Positions 1 to 11,946 of a DNA stretch of 64,000 bases are shown here, in pieces. The DNA is from Canna indica (lineage: Eukaryota; Streptophyta; Magnoliopsida; Zingiberales; Cannaceae): assembly GCA_034359265.1 (NCBI GenBank), contig CP136896.1, positions 38,120,001 to 38,184,000 of the forward strand, given 5' to 3'. A program made the position numbers and the translations under genes. A model generated the notes under the pieces. That model saw only the letters and a list, made by a program, of their open reading frames with translations. It was not told the DNA's origin and searched no databases. Numbering within the stretch: the stretch's first letter is position 1; every line of letters starts with the position of its first letter.

Positions 1-350
1 TTCTCGTTGAAGAGCCGTTCCGTGGGAGGGGTTATAAATACCCCTCACCAACCTTCATTAAACCTTCTTAACCATTGAGATAAGCTTCCAAAGTGTGGTT
101 TGTGCCTTCTAAGCTTGATTTGCTCGCGCTTGCTTCTCTGATCGACGACTTCTCTCAAGCGCTCATCTTCCCTCAACTCTGGCTTCGATTCGATGTCAAC
201 GTCTTATGGAGTTGGAGGCATTGAAGACTTGGAAAAGAGCTCTTAGCCTTGGTTTACTCTTTAGCTCTTTTCATTGTAATTTTAATTGTTATTCAAACTT
301 GATTTTCATTGATTAGCTTGCTAGGTGTGCTAGTGTAAACACTTAGGGTT
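1..350 (+). repeat. LTR-A (Copia/SIRE-like LTR), left part
   Basis: This is the middle of a Copia-type LTR whose start lies before the window. It continues at 7168-7532 after an inserted element. It aligns by eye with 54600-54954: both have a TATA box, a leader with repeated CTTC/TCTC runs, and the same stretch around GCTTGCTAGGTG followed by CACTTAGGGTT. A TATA box lies at 33-40 inside a short palindromic context. The insertion is marked by GGGTT at 346-350 against TGGTT at 7168-7172, an imperfect 5-bp target duplication. Confidence 0.8.
33..40 (+). promoter_or_regulatory. TATA box of LTR-A
   Basis: TATAAATA sits between GGGGT and CCCCTC. The same arrangement occurs at about 54611-54625 in the second LTR-A. 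It marks the U3/R border of the LTR. The call rests on the motif and its conserved position only. Confidence 0.6.
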
Positions 351-1255
351 TGTTGTATAAGATGGCAACACTAGAGGGGGGGTGAATAGTGTGTTAACTA
401 ATTTAATTAGCATAAATTCAATTTTAATCGTTTCTCAAATCATTTAGGCAAATTGCAAATTTACGATTGGATGCAGAAGCAAGTTAAACAATTAAGAACA
501 AATAGAATATCAATGCAAACACATAAATTAATAGTGGTTCGGCCCCAATGCCTACTCCACTACCTAAGCACCCCGCTTAGAATTTTCAAACTAGGTTTAC
601 TAGATTAATTCTTGTTTCCCTCACAATGAGGACTTTGACTCGAAGAGTCGCACTCTCCGCCTAAGGCTCTTCTACACCCGGAAGTCTCCGTCTTCTTACC
701 GAGAGCACTCTTCCACCTCAATCTAAGGGATACCTCAACTAATCCTAGTAAAACAAGGTTTACACATGTGGCTTTACACCTTCACAGCAAGGTAACCACT
801 TCAACACATGAACTAACAACCTAGGTCTTACTCAAACTCAAATCCAAGAAAATAGGTTCAAATAATAGTTAAAATTAGAATGAAAAGAGCTTAGAAATAA
901 AACCAAGAGTCAGTGCTCTTTTCCAAGCCTTCGACGCCTTCAACTCGCTAAGAAGTAAAGCTTGAATCAAATTTCGAGTTGAGACAGAGTGTGCGCTTGA
1001 AGCGGATTTTGATGGAAGATTAGGGCGCGCTGCAATCAATCGTTAAAAGGCTCAAAACTCCCTTTAGAATGCTCAATAAAATCTATAAGAGTGAAGGAGG
1101 AGAATTAATAAATGAGTTAAATGAGGTATATTTATACCCTCTCAAAGAAACGGTAGCTCAACGAGTAGAAAACTATCTGTTACAGCCGCTCGGTCGATTT
1201 GCCGATCGACCGTCCGATCGACTGCTCAAGCGACCGCTGCCTCAATGTCTCTGTG
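351..1255 (-). repeat. 3' LTR of TR-GAG copy 1, truncated
   Basis: It is colinear with 5557-6460 (start motif, G-run, primer-like leader, TATA box at 1125-1140, palindromic GATCGACC motifs at 1193-1230). Similarity stops at about 1255, after CAATGTCTCTGTG, where sequence matching the reverse complement of about 61720 in copy 3 begins. About 0.7 kb of the LTR and about 0.5 kb of internal sequence are missing relative to copy 3. Confidence 0.8.
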
Positions 1256-4062
1256 TATGTATATAAAGTTTGAGGTGAAATTAATGTCATTTGATCAAAA
1301 TATGAACTTAACACGATTTCATTCAAAGTAGGCATGAGAGCATGAAAATGGCTAAGTATCAAATTTTGCTATCTAGTAATGTTTTCTCTAACTTAGGCAT
1401 CTAGACATCAAACATGAGTGAATCTAAGTATATGAGTCAAGTTTGGGCTGAAAATGAGGTTTCTAAGTCACTTTTTGACTTAGTTCAACGAATTCTTCAA
1501 GTTTTCAAAAAGTCAAACTTTTAAATCTATACAAAATCATATATTTGACGAAATTTTTTGAAACTTTAATTGGACAAACTAGATTTTTCAAGAAATCTAC
1601 AGGTTCAAGAATCAATCAAAATCAGTTTCCTATAAATTTATAAAATTCTTGAAAGTCCAGGGGTATTTTCATAAATTTCAATTTTTTTTTCGAAAGTTAT
1701 CATTTTTTTTATTCAAACTTTCCAGATATTGCTGAATGGTCATTTGAAATGAATGTGTCAAGTTTGAACTCAAAATGAATTTTCTATGTTCATTTTTCAT
1801 CTATATTGATTTCAATGAAAAGGTGGATATTTCTAGCTATCATTCAAGATTTCCAGAAATGATTTTACTGAAGCAATGGTGTGAATGATATTAAAAATGG
1901 AATAAAATGGTATACATGTGTTTTCATTTGAAGTTTTTGATGAGAAATCAAAGTATCGGAAAAGTGAGTATTTCAAGTGAGTGATACTTTAAGTTTTCGA
2001 AATTCAACTTCAAAATTTCATTATAAATCAGATTCTTGATGAAATTTTTTGAAATTCATTGAGTTAACTGTTTTAAAATTCATTGAGTAAACTGTTTTAA
2101 AATTGAAATTTCAATGACATTTTCGCAATTTTCAGTAATTTTTCAAAACATGTTCAATTTTCATTCAAACTTTTATGACACCATAAAATGATTATCTAAA
2201 TAGTGTATGTCAAGTTTGATATGAAAATTATGTCCTTAAGTCAAGATATCAACCTAGCATGGTTTCATTCAAAAACTAAGCTAGTTATCATGAAACTTGC
2301 TAAGTTTCAATCTTACCATTTACTCATGATTTTTCAAACTTAAACCTCTGGAAACCTTACATGAGTAAATCTAAACATGTTCCTCAAATATGGATTGAAA
2401 ATGAGACCACTAAGTCAATTGGTTGACTTGGGTCAACTTGGTAGGTAAACATGAATTACCCTCTATGTCATTTTATCCATATCCATATGAATTTTTCACT
2501 CTAAGTTCTTGGAAACATGTCATACCTATTCCTAAACATGTTTATGAAGTTTGGACTTAAAATGAAATGTCCAAGTCGATTTGTTGACTTAGGTCAAACT
2601 TCTCAAGCTTAAGTCCTCTAATGTGATCTCGTTATCACATTTTTCATCTACACATGAATTTTCATGATTAAATGCCTAGAATCATATCATTGTATCTAAA
2701 CATGTTCATTTGGTGTTTACTCAAAATGGGGTCTCTAATAAGAAATTTCAAACTAGTCCAAATTCATTCAATATTAATATCATGAACTTGCCTAGTTACC
2801 TATGAAATTGCCAACTCATGAAAATTCAAACATTTATCATGCAAAATTAATCATGAGTATATAGAGACATCATTAAAGCATGAATATTCAAGAATTATAT
2901 TAAGATTTTACAAAAAAAATGAATTCATACCTCTTTCAATCGAATTTTGCCAAACTTGTCATTTACTTTTCATTTTTCTTCATGATAGCATAGCTTTCCA
3001 ATGTTTACCATTTTGTTAACTTGCAAGTAGGCTTCATTAGTATCATAATGAAATTATATACCAATTAGCAAGCTAACATACTAAATAGCAAATCTTTAAT
3101 GCACAGTTTCATTTAAAACTTTTAACCTATGCTAAATAGTAGAGATTCATTTTAATGAATTGACATGATATCAAAATGAATCAAAGAGATCTTAAGATAT
3201 GAACTATTTGAGGAATAAGATCTCTAAACATGTTTAACTAGTTTGGACTTAAGAAGAATATCTCTAATAGTGAATATCAACCTAGAGCAAGTTTCATTGA
3301 ATAAAATTTGCCTAAGTACTAAAATCCTACCTACTCATGAGAATTCAAGGGTTTTGACATGCAATTCTAATAATGAGTATTGAGACATTATTTAAGTTTA
3401 AACATTGAGGTATAACACTAAGATTTTGAATTTATCAAAGTTATAACTTATTCATGATAATTTGCCAAACTAATATTTTTCTTCCTAGTTATTAGCCTTC
3501 CTAAAATACTTATAACTTGCAAGTAAGCTACACTAATATTTAGAGAAAATATAGCTACTTAGCAAGCTAACTCAACCAAAAAGCAAAGAAAAGCATCAAG
3601 TATCATTATCAAAGATCACTTTGCTAAATGGTTTGAAATCCATTTTAAATAAAATCAAGTGAAACCAAAACGAATTTTAAGAGATCACAAATGTAATATT
3701 AATGAAAACATGATCTCCAACCCTTCCTATTGGTTGAAAATCGAAAGCCCACAATTAACCTACGATTTAGAACCGCAAGGTCGCTCAGACCCATTACAGG
3801 CCACATAGGTCTCCGAAGAGACCGGGAAATCAAAATCAAAAATCATTTCATAAAATGAGTATCAAGAGCGGTAAGGATCAACTCTAAATAAACAAGTATC
3901 ATAAACTCCAACTTGAATGAATTCAAATAGAGTAAGGGAGATGAGACCAAGTTTACTTAGATACCAATGTTCATTCCAAAGGCATCATGATGACTTGAAG
4001 TTGCAACCTTGAGGTGGTGTATCCTTCAAGCCCTCAAGCAACTTCAATCAATCAACTTCATC
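1256..4062 (-). other. Non-coding internal region of TR-GAG copy 1
   Basis: A 2.8-kb AT-rich stretch with no open frame of note. It corresponds in reverse orientation to 58722-61720 of copy 3; shared landmarks are the block around 3750-3840 (CCTACGATTTAGAACCGCAA) just after gag and paired inverted TTGAC/GTCAA motifs at 1474-1490, 2422-2437 and 2584-2600. Sentence-like modules repeat loosely every few hundred bases (for example AAACATGTTTA followed by a TTTGGACTTAAAATG-like phrase). Function unknown. Confidence 0.7.
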
Positions 4063-5487
4063 TTACTCATGTGTGGTAGCTCCCCCTACAATAGAACAAG
4101 AAACTTTCGATACCCAAATGGTTTTGTGTCGTTGAGGGTGAGTTGGCCTAGGAACCCAAAGTGTCTTAGCAACACTTGGATTTTTTTTAAATGCACAATT
4201 ATGAATGACATGGCCATATATACCACAACAAAAATAATTCTCATGAAACTTTTTCTTTTGAACATGAGGTTTAAATGAGGAATGCTTGACATGAGAATGA
4301 TGATGAACATTAGCATTCTTTACATAAGCATTTTTATTTCTAGAGTTCTTAAAGGAAGATGCATTTGATAAATCATTGATTTTCCTATTTACGAATACAA
4401 CCTCATTTTTCAAATCACTCATGGATTTGTGAATAGCATGCAATTGAGATTTCATCATACTATTTTCATTTTTGATCTTTGTATTTTCTACTTTCAAATT
4501 CTCAATCTCATCCTTTGAGATATTTTTCAATTCAATTTTCAAATCATCATTTTCATTTTTCAAATCAATATTCTCACTTTTTAATTCCTCAATTTCAATT
4601 ATCAATTGTGAATTACCTCTTTTCAAAACACCAATATTATCATGGCAATCAACACTTGAGGAACTTAGATTGCCTTTAAATTTTCATTTTGTAATTCTAA
4701 AGCATGGAAATCCTTAGTAAGCCTGGAGTTATCCTTTTTAATTTTCTTGATTTTTTTACTCTTTTTCAAAAGCATAGCACACATATTTTGACACTCTTCT
4801 ACTAATTCTTCATATAACATTTGAGTGAATGTGAAGAGCCTTATCATGACTAAAAGTAGAGTATTGTACCTCATCATGGATACCCATGAGGCAAACCTTG
4901 GATGTGCCTTCATAGTCATGACAAGAGGATGCTTCTTGTGATTTGGAGGTGGATGTTGAAGCACTTGTCCTCTTCTTAGCATTCTTCTTTGATGAAGGGC
5001 AATTCCTCTTGATGTGCCCCTTCTCCTTACACAAGTAGCATATAACCTTTCTTTTCTGGCTTTTAGATTTGCTTCTTTGACTAGAAGCACTAAGATCATC
5101 AAAACTGAGGTTAGTACTAGGGGGATGACCATTGTCATAACCACCCTCAACAAAAGTATTAAGCTCTTCGGTTTTAGCATAATCATATAACATATTCAAT
5201 GTTGCCCAAATATCAAATGCGGAAGAACAATGCATAACCTTTTCAAATATTTCATTTGAGAATGAACAATATATGAGATGCGTTGTTTTAGCATTCAATT
5301 CAAATAATTTAAGTTGTTCTTGAGTCCAATCATTTATGTCAATGGTGGACTCAGCATACTCATTCTTTAGCATGCATAATAAATCTAAACTTTGTGTTTT
5401 AAGAAAGGTATGCATCCTACTCTTGCAAACACCAAAATTTTCTTCATCAAACCTAGGTCGTGCAAATGCTATACTCTCTAGTGCCAT
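4063..5487 (-). pseudogene. Copia/SIRE-type Gag, TR-GAG copy 1 (frameshifted)
   Basis: The Gag would form the virus-like particle and bind element RNA. The start is taken at the ATG at 5487 because its first residues MALESI and the following FDEENFG/KSRMHTFLKTQ are shared with the other two copies. Order of parts: N-terminal UBN2-like Gag region with YCSFSNEIFEKVMHC and FDIWATLNMLYDYAK, an SQRS-rich linker, a canonical zinc knuckle CYLCKEKGHIKRNC, a Ser/Thr-rich linker, a coiled coil rich in N/K/E/L (about 4300-4780), and a second knuckle-like motif YFCCGIYGHVIHNC that lacks its first Cys. It ends SIVGGATTHE. The frame changes at about 4830 and about 4640, so no full protein can be made. In the first motif block FGVCKSRM replaces the FGVWKSRM of copy 2. 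No pol follows. Confidence 0.8.
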
Positions 5488-5542
5488 TTTTTCAGATCGA
5501 GGCAAGATGTAGACGAGATGGTGAAATCTCAATCCACAACCT

Positions 5543-5554
5543 GCTCTGATACCA
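5543..5554 (-). other. Primer-binding site, TR-GAG copy 1
   Basis: On the minus strand this reads TGGTATCAGAGC, the usual plant initiator-Met tRNA primer site, two bases from the LTR edge at 5557. It fixes the element's direction and its 5' LTR. Confidence 0.9.
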
Positions 5555-5556
5555 AA

Positions 5557-7167
5557 TGTTGTATAAGATGGCAACACTAGAGGGGGGGGGGGGTTGAATA
5601 GTGTGTTAACTAATTTAATTAGTCTAAATTCAATTTTAATCATTTCTCAAATCGTTTAGGCAAATTGCAATTTTACGATTGGATGTGGAAGCAAGATAAA
5701 CAATTAAGCACAAATAGAATATCAAAGCAAACACATAAATTTATAGTGGTTTAGCCCCAATGCCTACTCCACTACCTAAGCACCCCGCTTAAGATTTCTA
5801 AACTTTGTTTACTAGATTAATTCTTGTTTCCTTACATGAGGACTTTGACTCGAAGAGTCGCACTCTCGACCTAAGGCACTTCCACACCCGAAAGTCTTCG
5901 TCTTCCTACCGAGAGCACTCTTCCACCTCAACCTAAGGGATACCTCAACTAATCCTAGTAAAACAAGGTTTACACAAGTGGCTTTACACCTTCACAGGAA
6001 GGTAACCACTTCCACACAAGAACTAACAACCTAGGTCTTACTCAAACTCAAATCCAAGAAAATAGGTTCAAATAATAGTTAAAATTAGAATGAAAAGAGC
6101 TTAGAAATAAAACTAAGAGTTAGTGCTCTTTTCCAAGCCTTCGACGCCTTCAACTCACCAATAAGTAAAGCTTGAATCAAATTCCGAGTTGAGACAGAGT
6201 GTGCGCTTGAAGCAAATTTTGACGGAAGATTAGGGCGCGCTGCAATCAATCATTAGAAGGCTCAAAACTCCCTTTAGAATGCTCAATAAAATCCGTAAGA
6301 GTGAAGGAGGGGAATTAATAAATGAGTTAGATGAGGTATATTTATACCCTCTCAAAGAAACGACAGCTCAATGGGTAGAAAACTATCCGTTATGGTCGCT
6401 TGGTCGATTGGTCGGTCGACCGACCGATTGACCCGCTCAAGCGACCGCTGCCTCAATGTCTCTGTGCGGTTGACCGACGGGTCGACCGCCAGATGCAATT
6501 CCTGTGTTCCGTAATCCGGTCGACCAATGCAAGTTGCGGCTTCAGCGATCTGTAGTCCGGTCGATCGATTGATCGATCGATGAAGCTGCTGTCAATTTTT
6601 GGCCTCAGTCGATCGATCGCTCGGTCGACCGAAGTAGCTATTACCGCTTTTTACCTTCGGTCGGTCGATGGCCCAGTCGACCGACGTAGCCTTTACGCAA
6701 TTTCTTCCCTATCTTCGATCGACCGACGGGTCGACCGAATGGCTACTGCCATCTTTTCGCGACATTTGGTCGATCGACCGATCGACCGACAAGGCTACTG
6801 CCAATACTCTAACTACATTCGATCGATCGAACCTAGGCCGAACTTGATTTTTTTAGCCTTCTTCTTCCGTGCTTCATTTTCAGGTTCCGGCTTTCAACGA
6901 TCATCAACTTGGAGAGCTTTCCATGTGAACTTTGGACTCGTCCAATACGTCTTTGGTGCACACGTCGACTTCCGAGATATTCCATGATGAACCCGAGCGC
7001 GATGATCAATGTCCTTCTGATTTTCCAATTTCTTCTGATATTTTCGATCGAGGACATCGAATGCTAATCGAAATAGAACCTGAAAGATTTCTCAATGAGA
7101 TATTTGTTCCATATTTGTTATCATCAAAACCGAGATTAAGACCAAGGTTGAAAACCTTAAGCTAACA
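5557..7167 (-). repeat. 5' LTR of TR-GAG copy 1
   Basis: A 1.6-kb LTR bounded by TGTT at 5557 and AACA at 7167 (plus-strand view). In element direction it begins near the TTGATGATAACAAA phrase, passes through a dense array of GGTCGACC/TCGATCGA palindromes (about 6395-6835), a TATA box (about 6335-6350) and a C-run near its end (a G-run of about 13 at 5582-5594 on the plus strand). Its landmarks are shared with 13680-17751, 55679-57181 and 62247-63762. Confidence 0.85.
6335..6350 (-). promoter_or_regulatory. TATA box in TR-GAG LTR copy 1
   Basis: Minus strand reads AGGGTATAAATATACC, a near-perfect palindrome. The same motif occurs at 1125-1140 and, on the plus strand, near 56390 and 62970, always about 60-100 bp downstream of the palindrome-rich block in element direction. 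Confidence 0.65.
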
Positions 7168-7532
7168 TGGTTTATTTTGTAGAATTGTTTTTTGCCTAGG
7201 TGAATAGGTTTGAGGAGTTCTCAAAGGGTTGAGAACCGAGTCCTTAGTTGTATTCAAACGGAAACACAAAGTCTATAAAGGATTTAGTTTGAAATGCTTG
7301 GTGTGGAGCCAAGGTAGTGGAGTAGGCGGTTGGCCGAACCACTATACTTTCTTGTGTTTGCATTGCTTTGTGTGTTTGCTTATAATTGTGTTTCATACTC
7401 GCTAAGGAACATCACTTAGTTGCACTTACGTTTGGTTGAAGTTGTAATTGATTCAAAAAGAAATTGAAGTAGAAAGAAAAAGTAACCCAACACTATTCAA
7501 CCCCCCCTTCTAGTGTGGGCTTTCACTTAACA
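7168..7532 (+). repeat. LTR-A, right part, ending in ACTTAACA
   Basis: Continuation of 1-350 after the TR-GAG insertion. It carries the phrase AGGTAGTGGAGTAGGC(G/A) next to GGCCGAACCACTATA, also present in TR-GAG LTRs, and the CTATTCAACCCCCCCTTCTAG block found again at 63941-63960. It ends at 7532 and is followed directly by Gypsy integrase sequence, so this LTR (solo or the end of a full element) sits inside Gypsy-A. Confidence 0.75.
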
Positions 7533-8363
7533 AGCATTACGCCATACTATTTTTAGACAGGATTGTGGCATACCGTGGTACCCTAGTGATGATCATATCA
7601 GATCGAGGTAGCCAGTTCATAGCTCAATTTTGGCAGTCCTTCCAGGAGGCCTTGGGTACTCAGGTGCAATTCAGCATAGTTTTTCATCCGCAAACAGACG
7701 GACAGTCACAGAGAACCATCTAGACCCTGGAGGATATGCTGAGGGCATGTATCCTCGACATGGCTGGTGGTTGGAAGAAACACCTGTCGTTAATCGAGTT
7801 GGCCTATAATAGCTATCACAGTAGCATTGGTATAACCCCTTTCGAAGCCTTGTATGGGCGAAGATGTAGATCACCTGTGGGCTAGTTTGAGGTAGGAGAG
7901 ACTCTCATGGTAGGTCCAGATCTCGTTGGGGAAGTGGTAGAGATGGTGAAATTGATAAAAGAAAGGTTATTGGCGGCTCAGAGTCGTCAGAAGATGTATG
8001 CTGATAAGAAGACTAGAGAATTGGAGTTCGTAGAGGGCGGCCTGGTGTTCCTGAAGGTCTCCCCCATTAAAGGGGTGGTTCGGTTTGGGAAAAAGTGAAA
8101 GTTGAGCCCTAGATTCATTGGGCCTTTTCCTATTCTCAAGCGGAGGGGCGCTGTGGCTTATGAGATAGCCTTGCCCCCAAGCCTGAGCAGTTCACCCAGT
8201 TTTTCAACAGTCTGTGGTTGAGGTGGATTCAACAGTCTTGTATGAAGAGAGGTCAGTAGAAGTTCTTGACCGTCAAATCAAAGTTAAGGTCCAAAGAAAT
8301 CCCCTTGGTGAAATTCAGGTGGGAGCACCACTTCGGGCAGGAAGCTACTTGGGAGGTGGAGTG
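7533..8363 (+). pseudogene. Gypsy-A integrase C-terminus and chromodomain (remnant)
   Basis: Translated pieces match the end of a Ty3/Gypsy chromovirus polyprotein: an integrase stretch [19 protein letters not shown], then PFEALYGRR, the MVGPDLVGE..VKLIKERLLAAQSRQKMYADK helix, LVFLKVSPIKGVVRFGKK, IGPFPILKRRGAVAYE, and a chromodomain tail EVLDRQIK..WEHHFGQEATWEVE. Frames are broken by stops and indels (for example TGA after FGKK at about 8096). The chromodomain in the family directs integration into heterochromatin. It abuts LTR-A at 7532 and CACTA-A at about 8364. It overlaps the same protein region as Gypsy-B, so it is a separate copy. Confidence 0.85.
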
Positions 8364-8607
8364 ATGCCGGCATCGATTACCATCAGCCCCAATGCAACAA
8401 TAGCCGGCAGTGATGCTGGCTAATGTTGATGATTAGGGTTAAACCCTATTATTTATTTAATTTTTTATTTATTAATTGTTAATTAGGTAATTAGTGGTTA
8501 ATGTTAATTAGTTTGGTTAATGTTAATTAATGGTTAATGTTGATTATGGTTTAATTATTTTTAGGTTATTTAATGAAATTACTTTAACATTAATTAATTA
8601 GTATTAA

Positions 8608-9003
8608 TGGAATCGTCCACTGAGGACTCGCGCCCGAATCGTCCACTGTGGACTCGCGGCCAAATCGGCCTCGGTGGACTCGGCCCAAATCGTCCACTTT
8701 GGACTTGCGACCAAATCGTCCACGGTGGACTCGCGGCGGAATCATCCACAATGGATGGACTCATGCCGGAATCATCCAATTTGGACTCGCGTGGAATTGT
8801 CTACTGAGGACTTGCAACGGAATCGTCCACTGTGGACTCACGGCCAAATCATCCACAGTGGACTTGGCCCAAATCGTCTACTTTGGACTCGTGGCCAAAT
8901 CGTCCAAGGTGGACTTGCGTCGAAATCATCCACAATGGATGGACTCGTGTTGGATTCGTCCACTTTGGACTCACGCGGAATCATCCACTGTGGACTCGCA
9001 CCG
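8608..9003 (+). repeat. 26-bp satellite with GTCCAC-N-GTGGAC palindromes in CACTA-A
   Basis: About 15 diverged units of the form ATCGTCCACTGTGGACTCGC plus a short linker. The units form a higher-order repeat: a seven-unit block at about 8637-8820 is repeated in the same unit order at about 8821-9003, including one marked unit with ATGGATGGACTC (near 8751 and 8934). It keeps open frames in all three forward frames because of its composition, but shows no protein family. A shorter relative lies in CACTA-B at about 23672-23790. Confidence 0.85.
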
Positions 9004-9451
9004 GCATGCATAAATTTAGAAAAAAAATCAAGATGAGTTGATATATTTCACGTACGCATCGACAAGTCAAGTTTTAATTTTGCAAAACCTTAGATCCGTT
9101 CGGGGGTTGTATGTTCGTGTAAACGAAGTAAATGATCTTTTATACGACGTACAACCCTTGAATTGTCACTAATTGGACAATTTGGGAACATAGTTATTTA
9201 TATTGCACTTAGTTTTTTTTTTTAGTCATTATTCATTTTTAAATTTTGGCTTGTATCTCCCTTGTTCTTCGATACGCGCCCAGATGATATGTGTATTCGG
9301 AGAACTGTAGGGAGATGCTGCCGAAATTTAGAATGAAGTTAATGACTAAAAGAAATTCTAAGTGCAATATAAATAATATGAATCCAGAATGGAATAGGAC
9401 CATCCCACCTAAGGACATTACCTAAAGATATTGCCAACTTTTTGACAGAAC

Positions 9452-11946
9452 ATGTCGGGCGATCGAAGTTGGATGTACCGACGAATTCATCGTAGAGCCA
9501 TAACGAATGAATTTCGAGTAGGCGTAACTTACTTCTTAAATTTCACCTACTCAAATAAAAAATTCCTTAGTTGTGATAAAATCCGATGTCCTTGCCGGAA
9601 ATATTCGAACATAAGATTTTTGGACCGGGAAACTATCACAATGCATCTGTATACAAAAGGATTCACACCAAGATATTTTCTATGGAATTGTCACGGGGAG
9701 TCACGTCAAGTTGGGATGTCGAGCAATCTTGTTGTCCAAACTCATGGTGAATATTCTTCTTCTGGTGTTTGTTCTTCCAATCCACATAATCCTTATAGAA
9801 CAATGATTCTAGATAGTCTTGGAGGACAATTCCATTTAAATGATAATATTGAGTTAATTATTGAGACGGTAGTGCCACCAGATACTACGATAGCTGAAGT
9901 CACTAAAGAACAACTTGCGATTCAGATTGAATTGTTGAACAAGGAGGCTGTAGAATTTTACGAGATGTTGAAAGCTGTCGATGAACATTTGTATGAGAAT
10001 TGTCCTATTTATACAAGATTTTTGGCAATGACGCAACTCCTGAACATCAAGTCTGATTGTAATATCAGCGGAGTTGCGTTTGATCGGATTCCAGGCTTTA
10101 TCAATGGTATGCTACCTCCAAATAACAAGTTTGAGCCAACTTTTTATAACACAAAAAAGTTGATGAGGAAATTAGGGCTTGGGTACAAAAAGATACACGC
10201 ATGGCCAAATAACTGCATTTTATATTATAAAGAAAATGCACAGTTAGAGCAATGCCCGGTATGTGAACATCCTCATTACAAGGAGAAAAAATCGGTCCGA
10301 CAAAAAAATATCCCCTTTAAGGTGCTTCGGTATTTTCCACTAACACCGAGGCTTCAAAGGTTATTCATGTCGGAAAAGACTGCCCCCTATTTGAGTTGGC
10401 ATGCAAGAAGTCGTGATGATACATTAATGACTCATCCATCCGACAGTGAAGCATGGAAACATTTGGATAGGTTCTATCCTTCATTTGCTAGGGATACTAG
10501 AAATATTAGGTTGGGATTGTGCACAGATGGTTTTAATTTGTTTGGTAATTCGGTAACTCGGTATGGCCAGTGTTGCTAACAGTTTAGAATTTCCCGCTCT
10601 CATTGTGTATGAAAGATGAATTTATCTATCTTCCGATGATTATACCGGATCCTATGGGTCCTCGCAAAGAAATTGATGTGTTTCTCCGACCCCTAATTGA
10701 TGAACTGAAAACATTGTGGGTTAAGGGAGTTGTCACTTATGATTGTCATCGGAAGCAAAACTTCACTTTACGAGCTGCTATATTATGGACAATCAATGAT
10801 TTCCCGGCCTATGGCATGTTGTCTGGTTGGAGCACGCATGGACCACTCTCTTGCCCGTATTGCATGGAACACTCAAAATCCTTCAGTCATGATAACGGTC
10901 GAAAAAATTCCTTCTTTGATTGTCATCGTCGTTTCCTACCGTCTAACCATCACTATCGAAGGAATCGTGACAAATTTACCAAGGGTAGAGTCGAAAGAGA
11001 TGAGCCACCACCGATGTTGTCTGGTGAACAAATGTTAGCACGTGTTCAATTGCTTCCAGAGATTACTTTTGGTCGGAATATAAGAATTTCAGGCTTTGGT
11101 CAAACACATAACTAGATGAAAAAAAGTATCTTTTGGGAATTGCCGTATTGGAGTTCATTACTGATTTGGTATAATTTGGACGTCATGCACATTGAAAAGA
11201 AAAAAAATGTATTTGATAATATTTTTAACACTGTGATGGATATTTCCGGCAAAACTAAAGATAATGTAAAGGCCCGACATGATGTGAAAATACTTTGTAA
11301 GAGGCTTGAGTTAGAGTTGCAAGAGGTCAACGGACGACTTCATAAGCCCAAGGCACCGTATGTGTTAAATAAACAACAGATGAAAGATGTGTATGAATGG
11401 ATCAAAGAACTCAGATTACCCGATGGATATGCCTCAAACTTATCTCGATGTGTAAATGTCGATGAATGCAAAATATCGGGGTTGAAGAGCCACGATTGTC
11501 ATATATTCAAGCAGAGATTGCTTCCGGTCGCATTTCAAGATCATCTACATGATAAGATTTGGGGTTCATTGATAGAATTAAGTATATTTTTCAAAAACAT
11601 TTGTGCAAATGTACTTCGAGTCGAAAATATGTTAGCACTTGAAAATAATATTGTTGAAATCATATGCAAGCTGGAGCAATTTTTCCCTCCTGCACTTTTT
11701 GACTCGATGGAGCATCTACTGATACACTTGGCATACGAGGCACGAGTTGGTGGCCCCGTTCAATACCGGTGGATGCACTTATTTGAAAGATACATGAATC
11801 GTGTGAAGAAAAAAAGAAAAGAACACCGCGGCAGTTAAAGGTTCCATAACAGAAGCATATATAATTCAAGAAATTTCAATATTTTGCTCATTTTATTTTG
11901 AATCAACCATCAAGACAAGACTTAATCGTCTTCCATGGAATGACGA
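9452..11946 (+). pseudogene. TNP2-type CACTA transposase
   Basis: The enzyme would cut CACTA ends and move the element. Start chosen at the ATG giving MSGDRSWMYRRI, the typical TNP2 opening. Domains in order: transposase-associated zinc-binding N-terminus (CDKIRCPCRKY, about residues 48-60), the Transposase_21 core (KIHAWPNNCILYYKE; CPVCEH; GLCTDGFNLFG with a likely catalytic Asp; later NLDVMHIEKKKN with another), and DUF4218 (FPPALFDSMEHLLIHLAYEA). Breaks: a frameshift near 10560-10570, a stop at about 10588, TAG at 11113-11115 where the family has Trp (HN-stop-KKSIFWELPYW), and a shift at about 11835 after which KGSITEAY continues in another frame to about 11946. The C-terminal DUF4216 part is missing here but survives in CACTA-B. 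Nearly complete length otherwise, so decay is fairly recent. Confidence 0.9.

Larger units (their letters stand above)
351..7167 (-). mobile_element. TR-GAG copy 1: gag-only LTR retrotransposon, internally deleted
   Basis: A minus-strand LTR element inserted into LTR-A. Its 5' LTR is 5557-7167, the primer site 5543-5554, gag 4063-5487, then a long non-coding stretch, then a broken 3' LTR at 351-1255. Both LTRs read TGTTGTATAAGATGG at their low-coordinate ends. No protease, integrase or reverse transcriptase is recognisable in the 3.7 kb between LTR and gag, and the same absence is seen in copy 3 at 55679-63762. A deletion at about 1255 joins LTR sequence directly to internal sequence and removes the polypurine tract. 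Flanks GGGTT/TGGTT are the probable target duplication. Confidence 0.85.

Noticed and set aside
4009..4717. Plus-strand open frames over the TR-GAG region (also 12269-12568, 57224-57722 minus)
   Set aside because: Antisense shadows of the Gag coding strand.
8607..9041. Overlapping open frames of 60-120 codons on both strands
   Set aside because: They are the 26-bp satellite read in different frames; Trp/Pro/Asn-rich repeats with no protein family.
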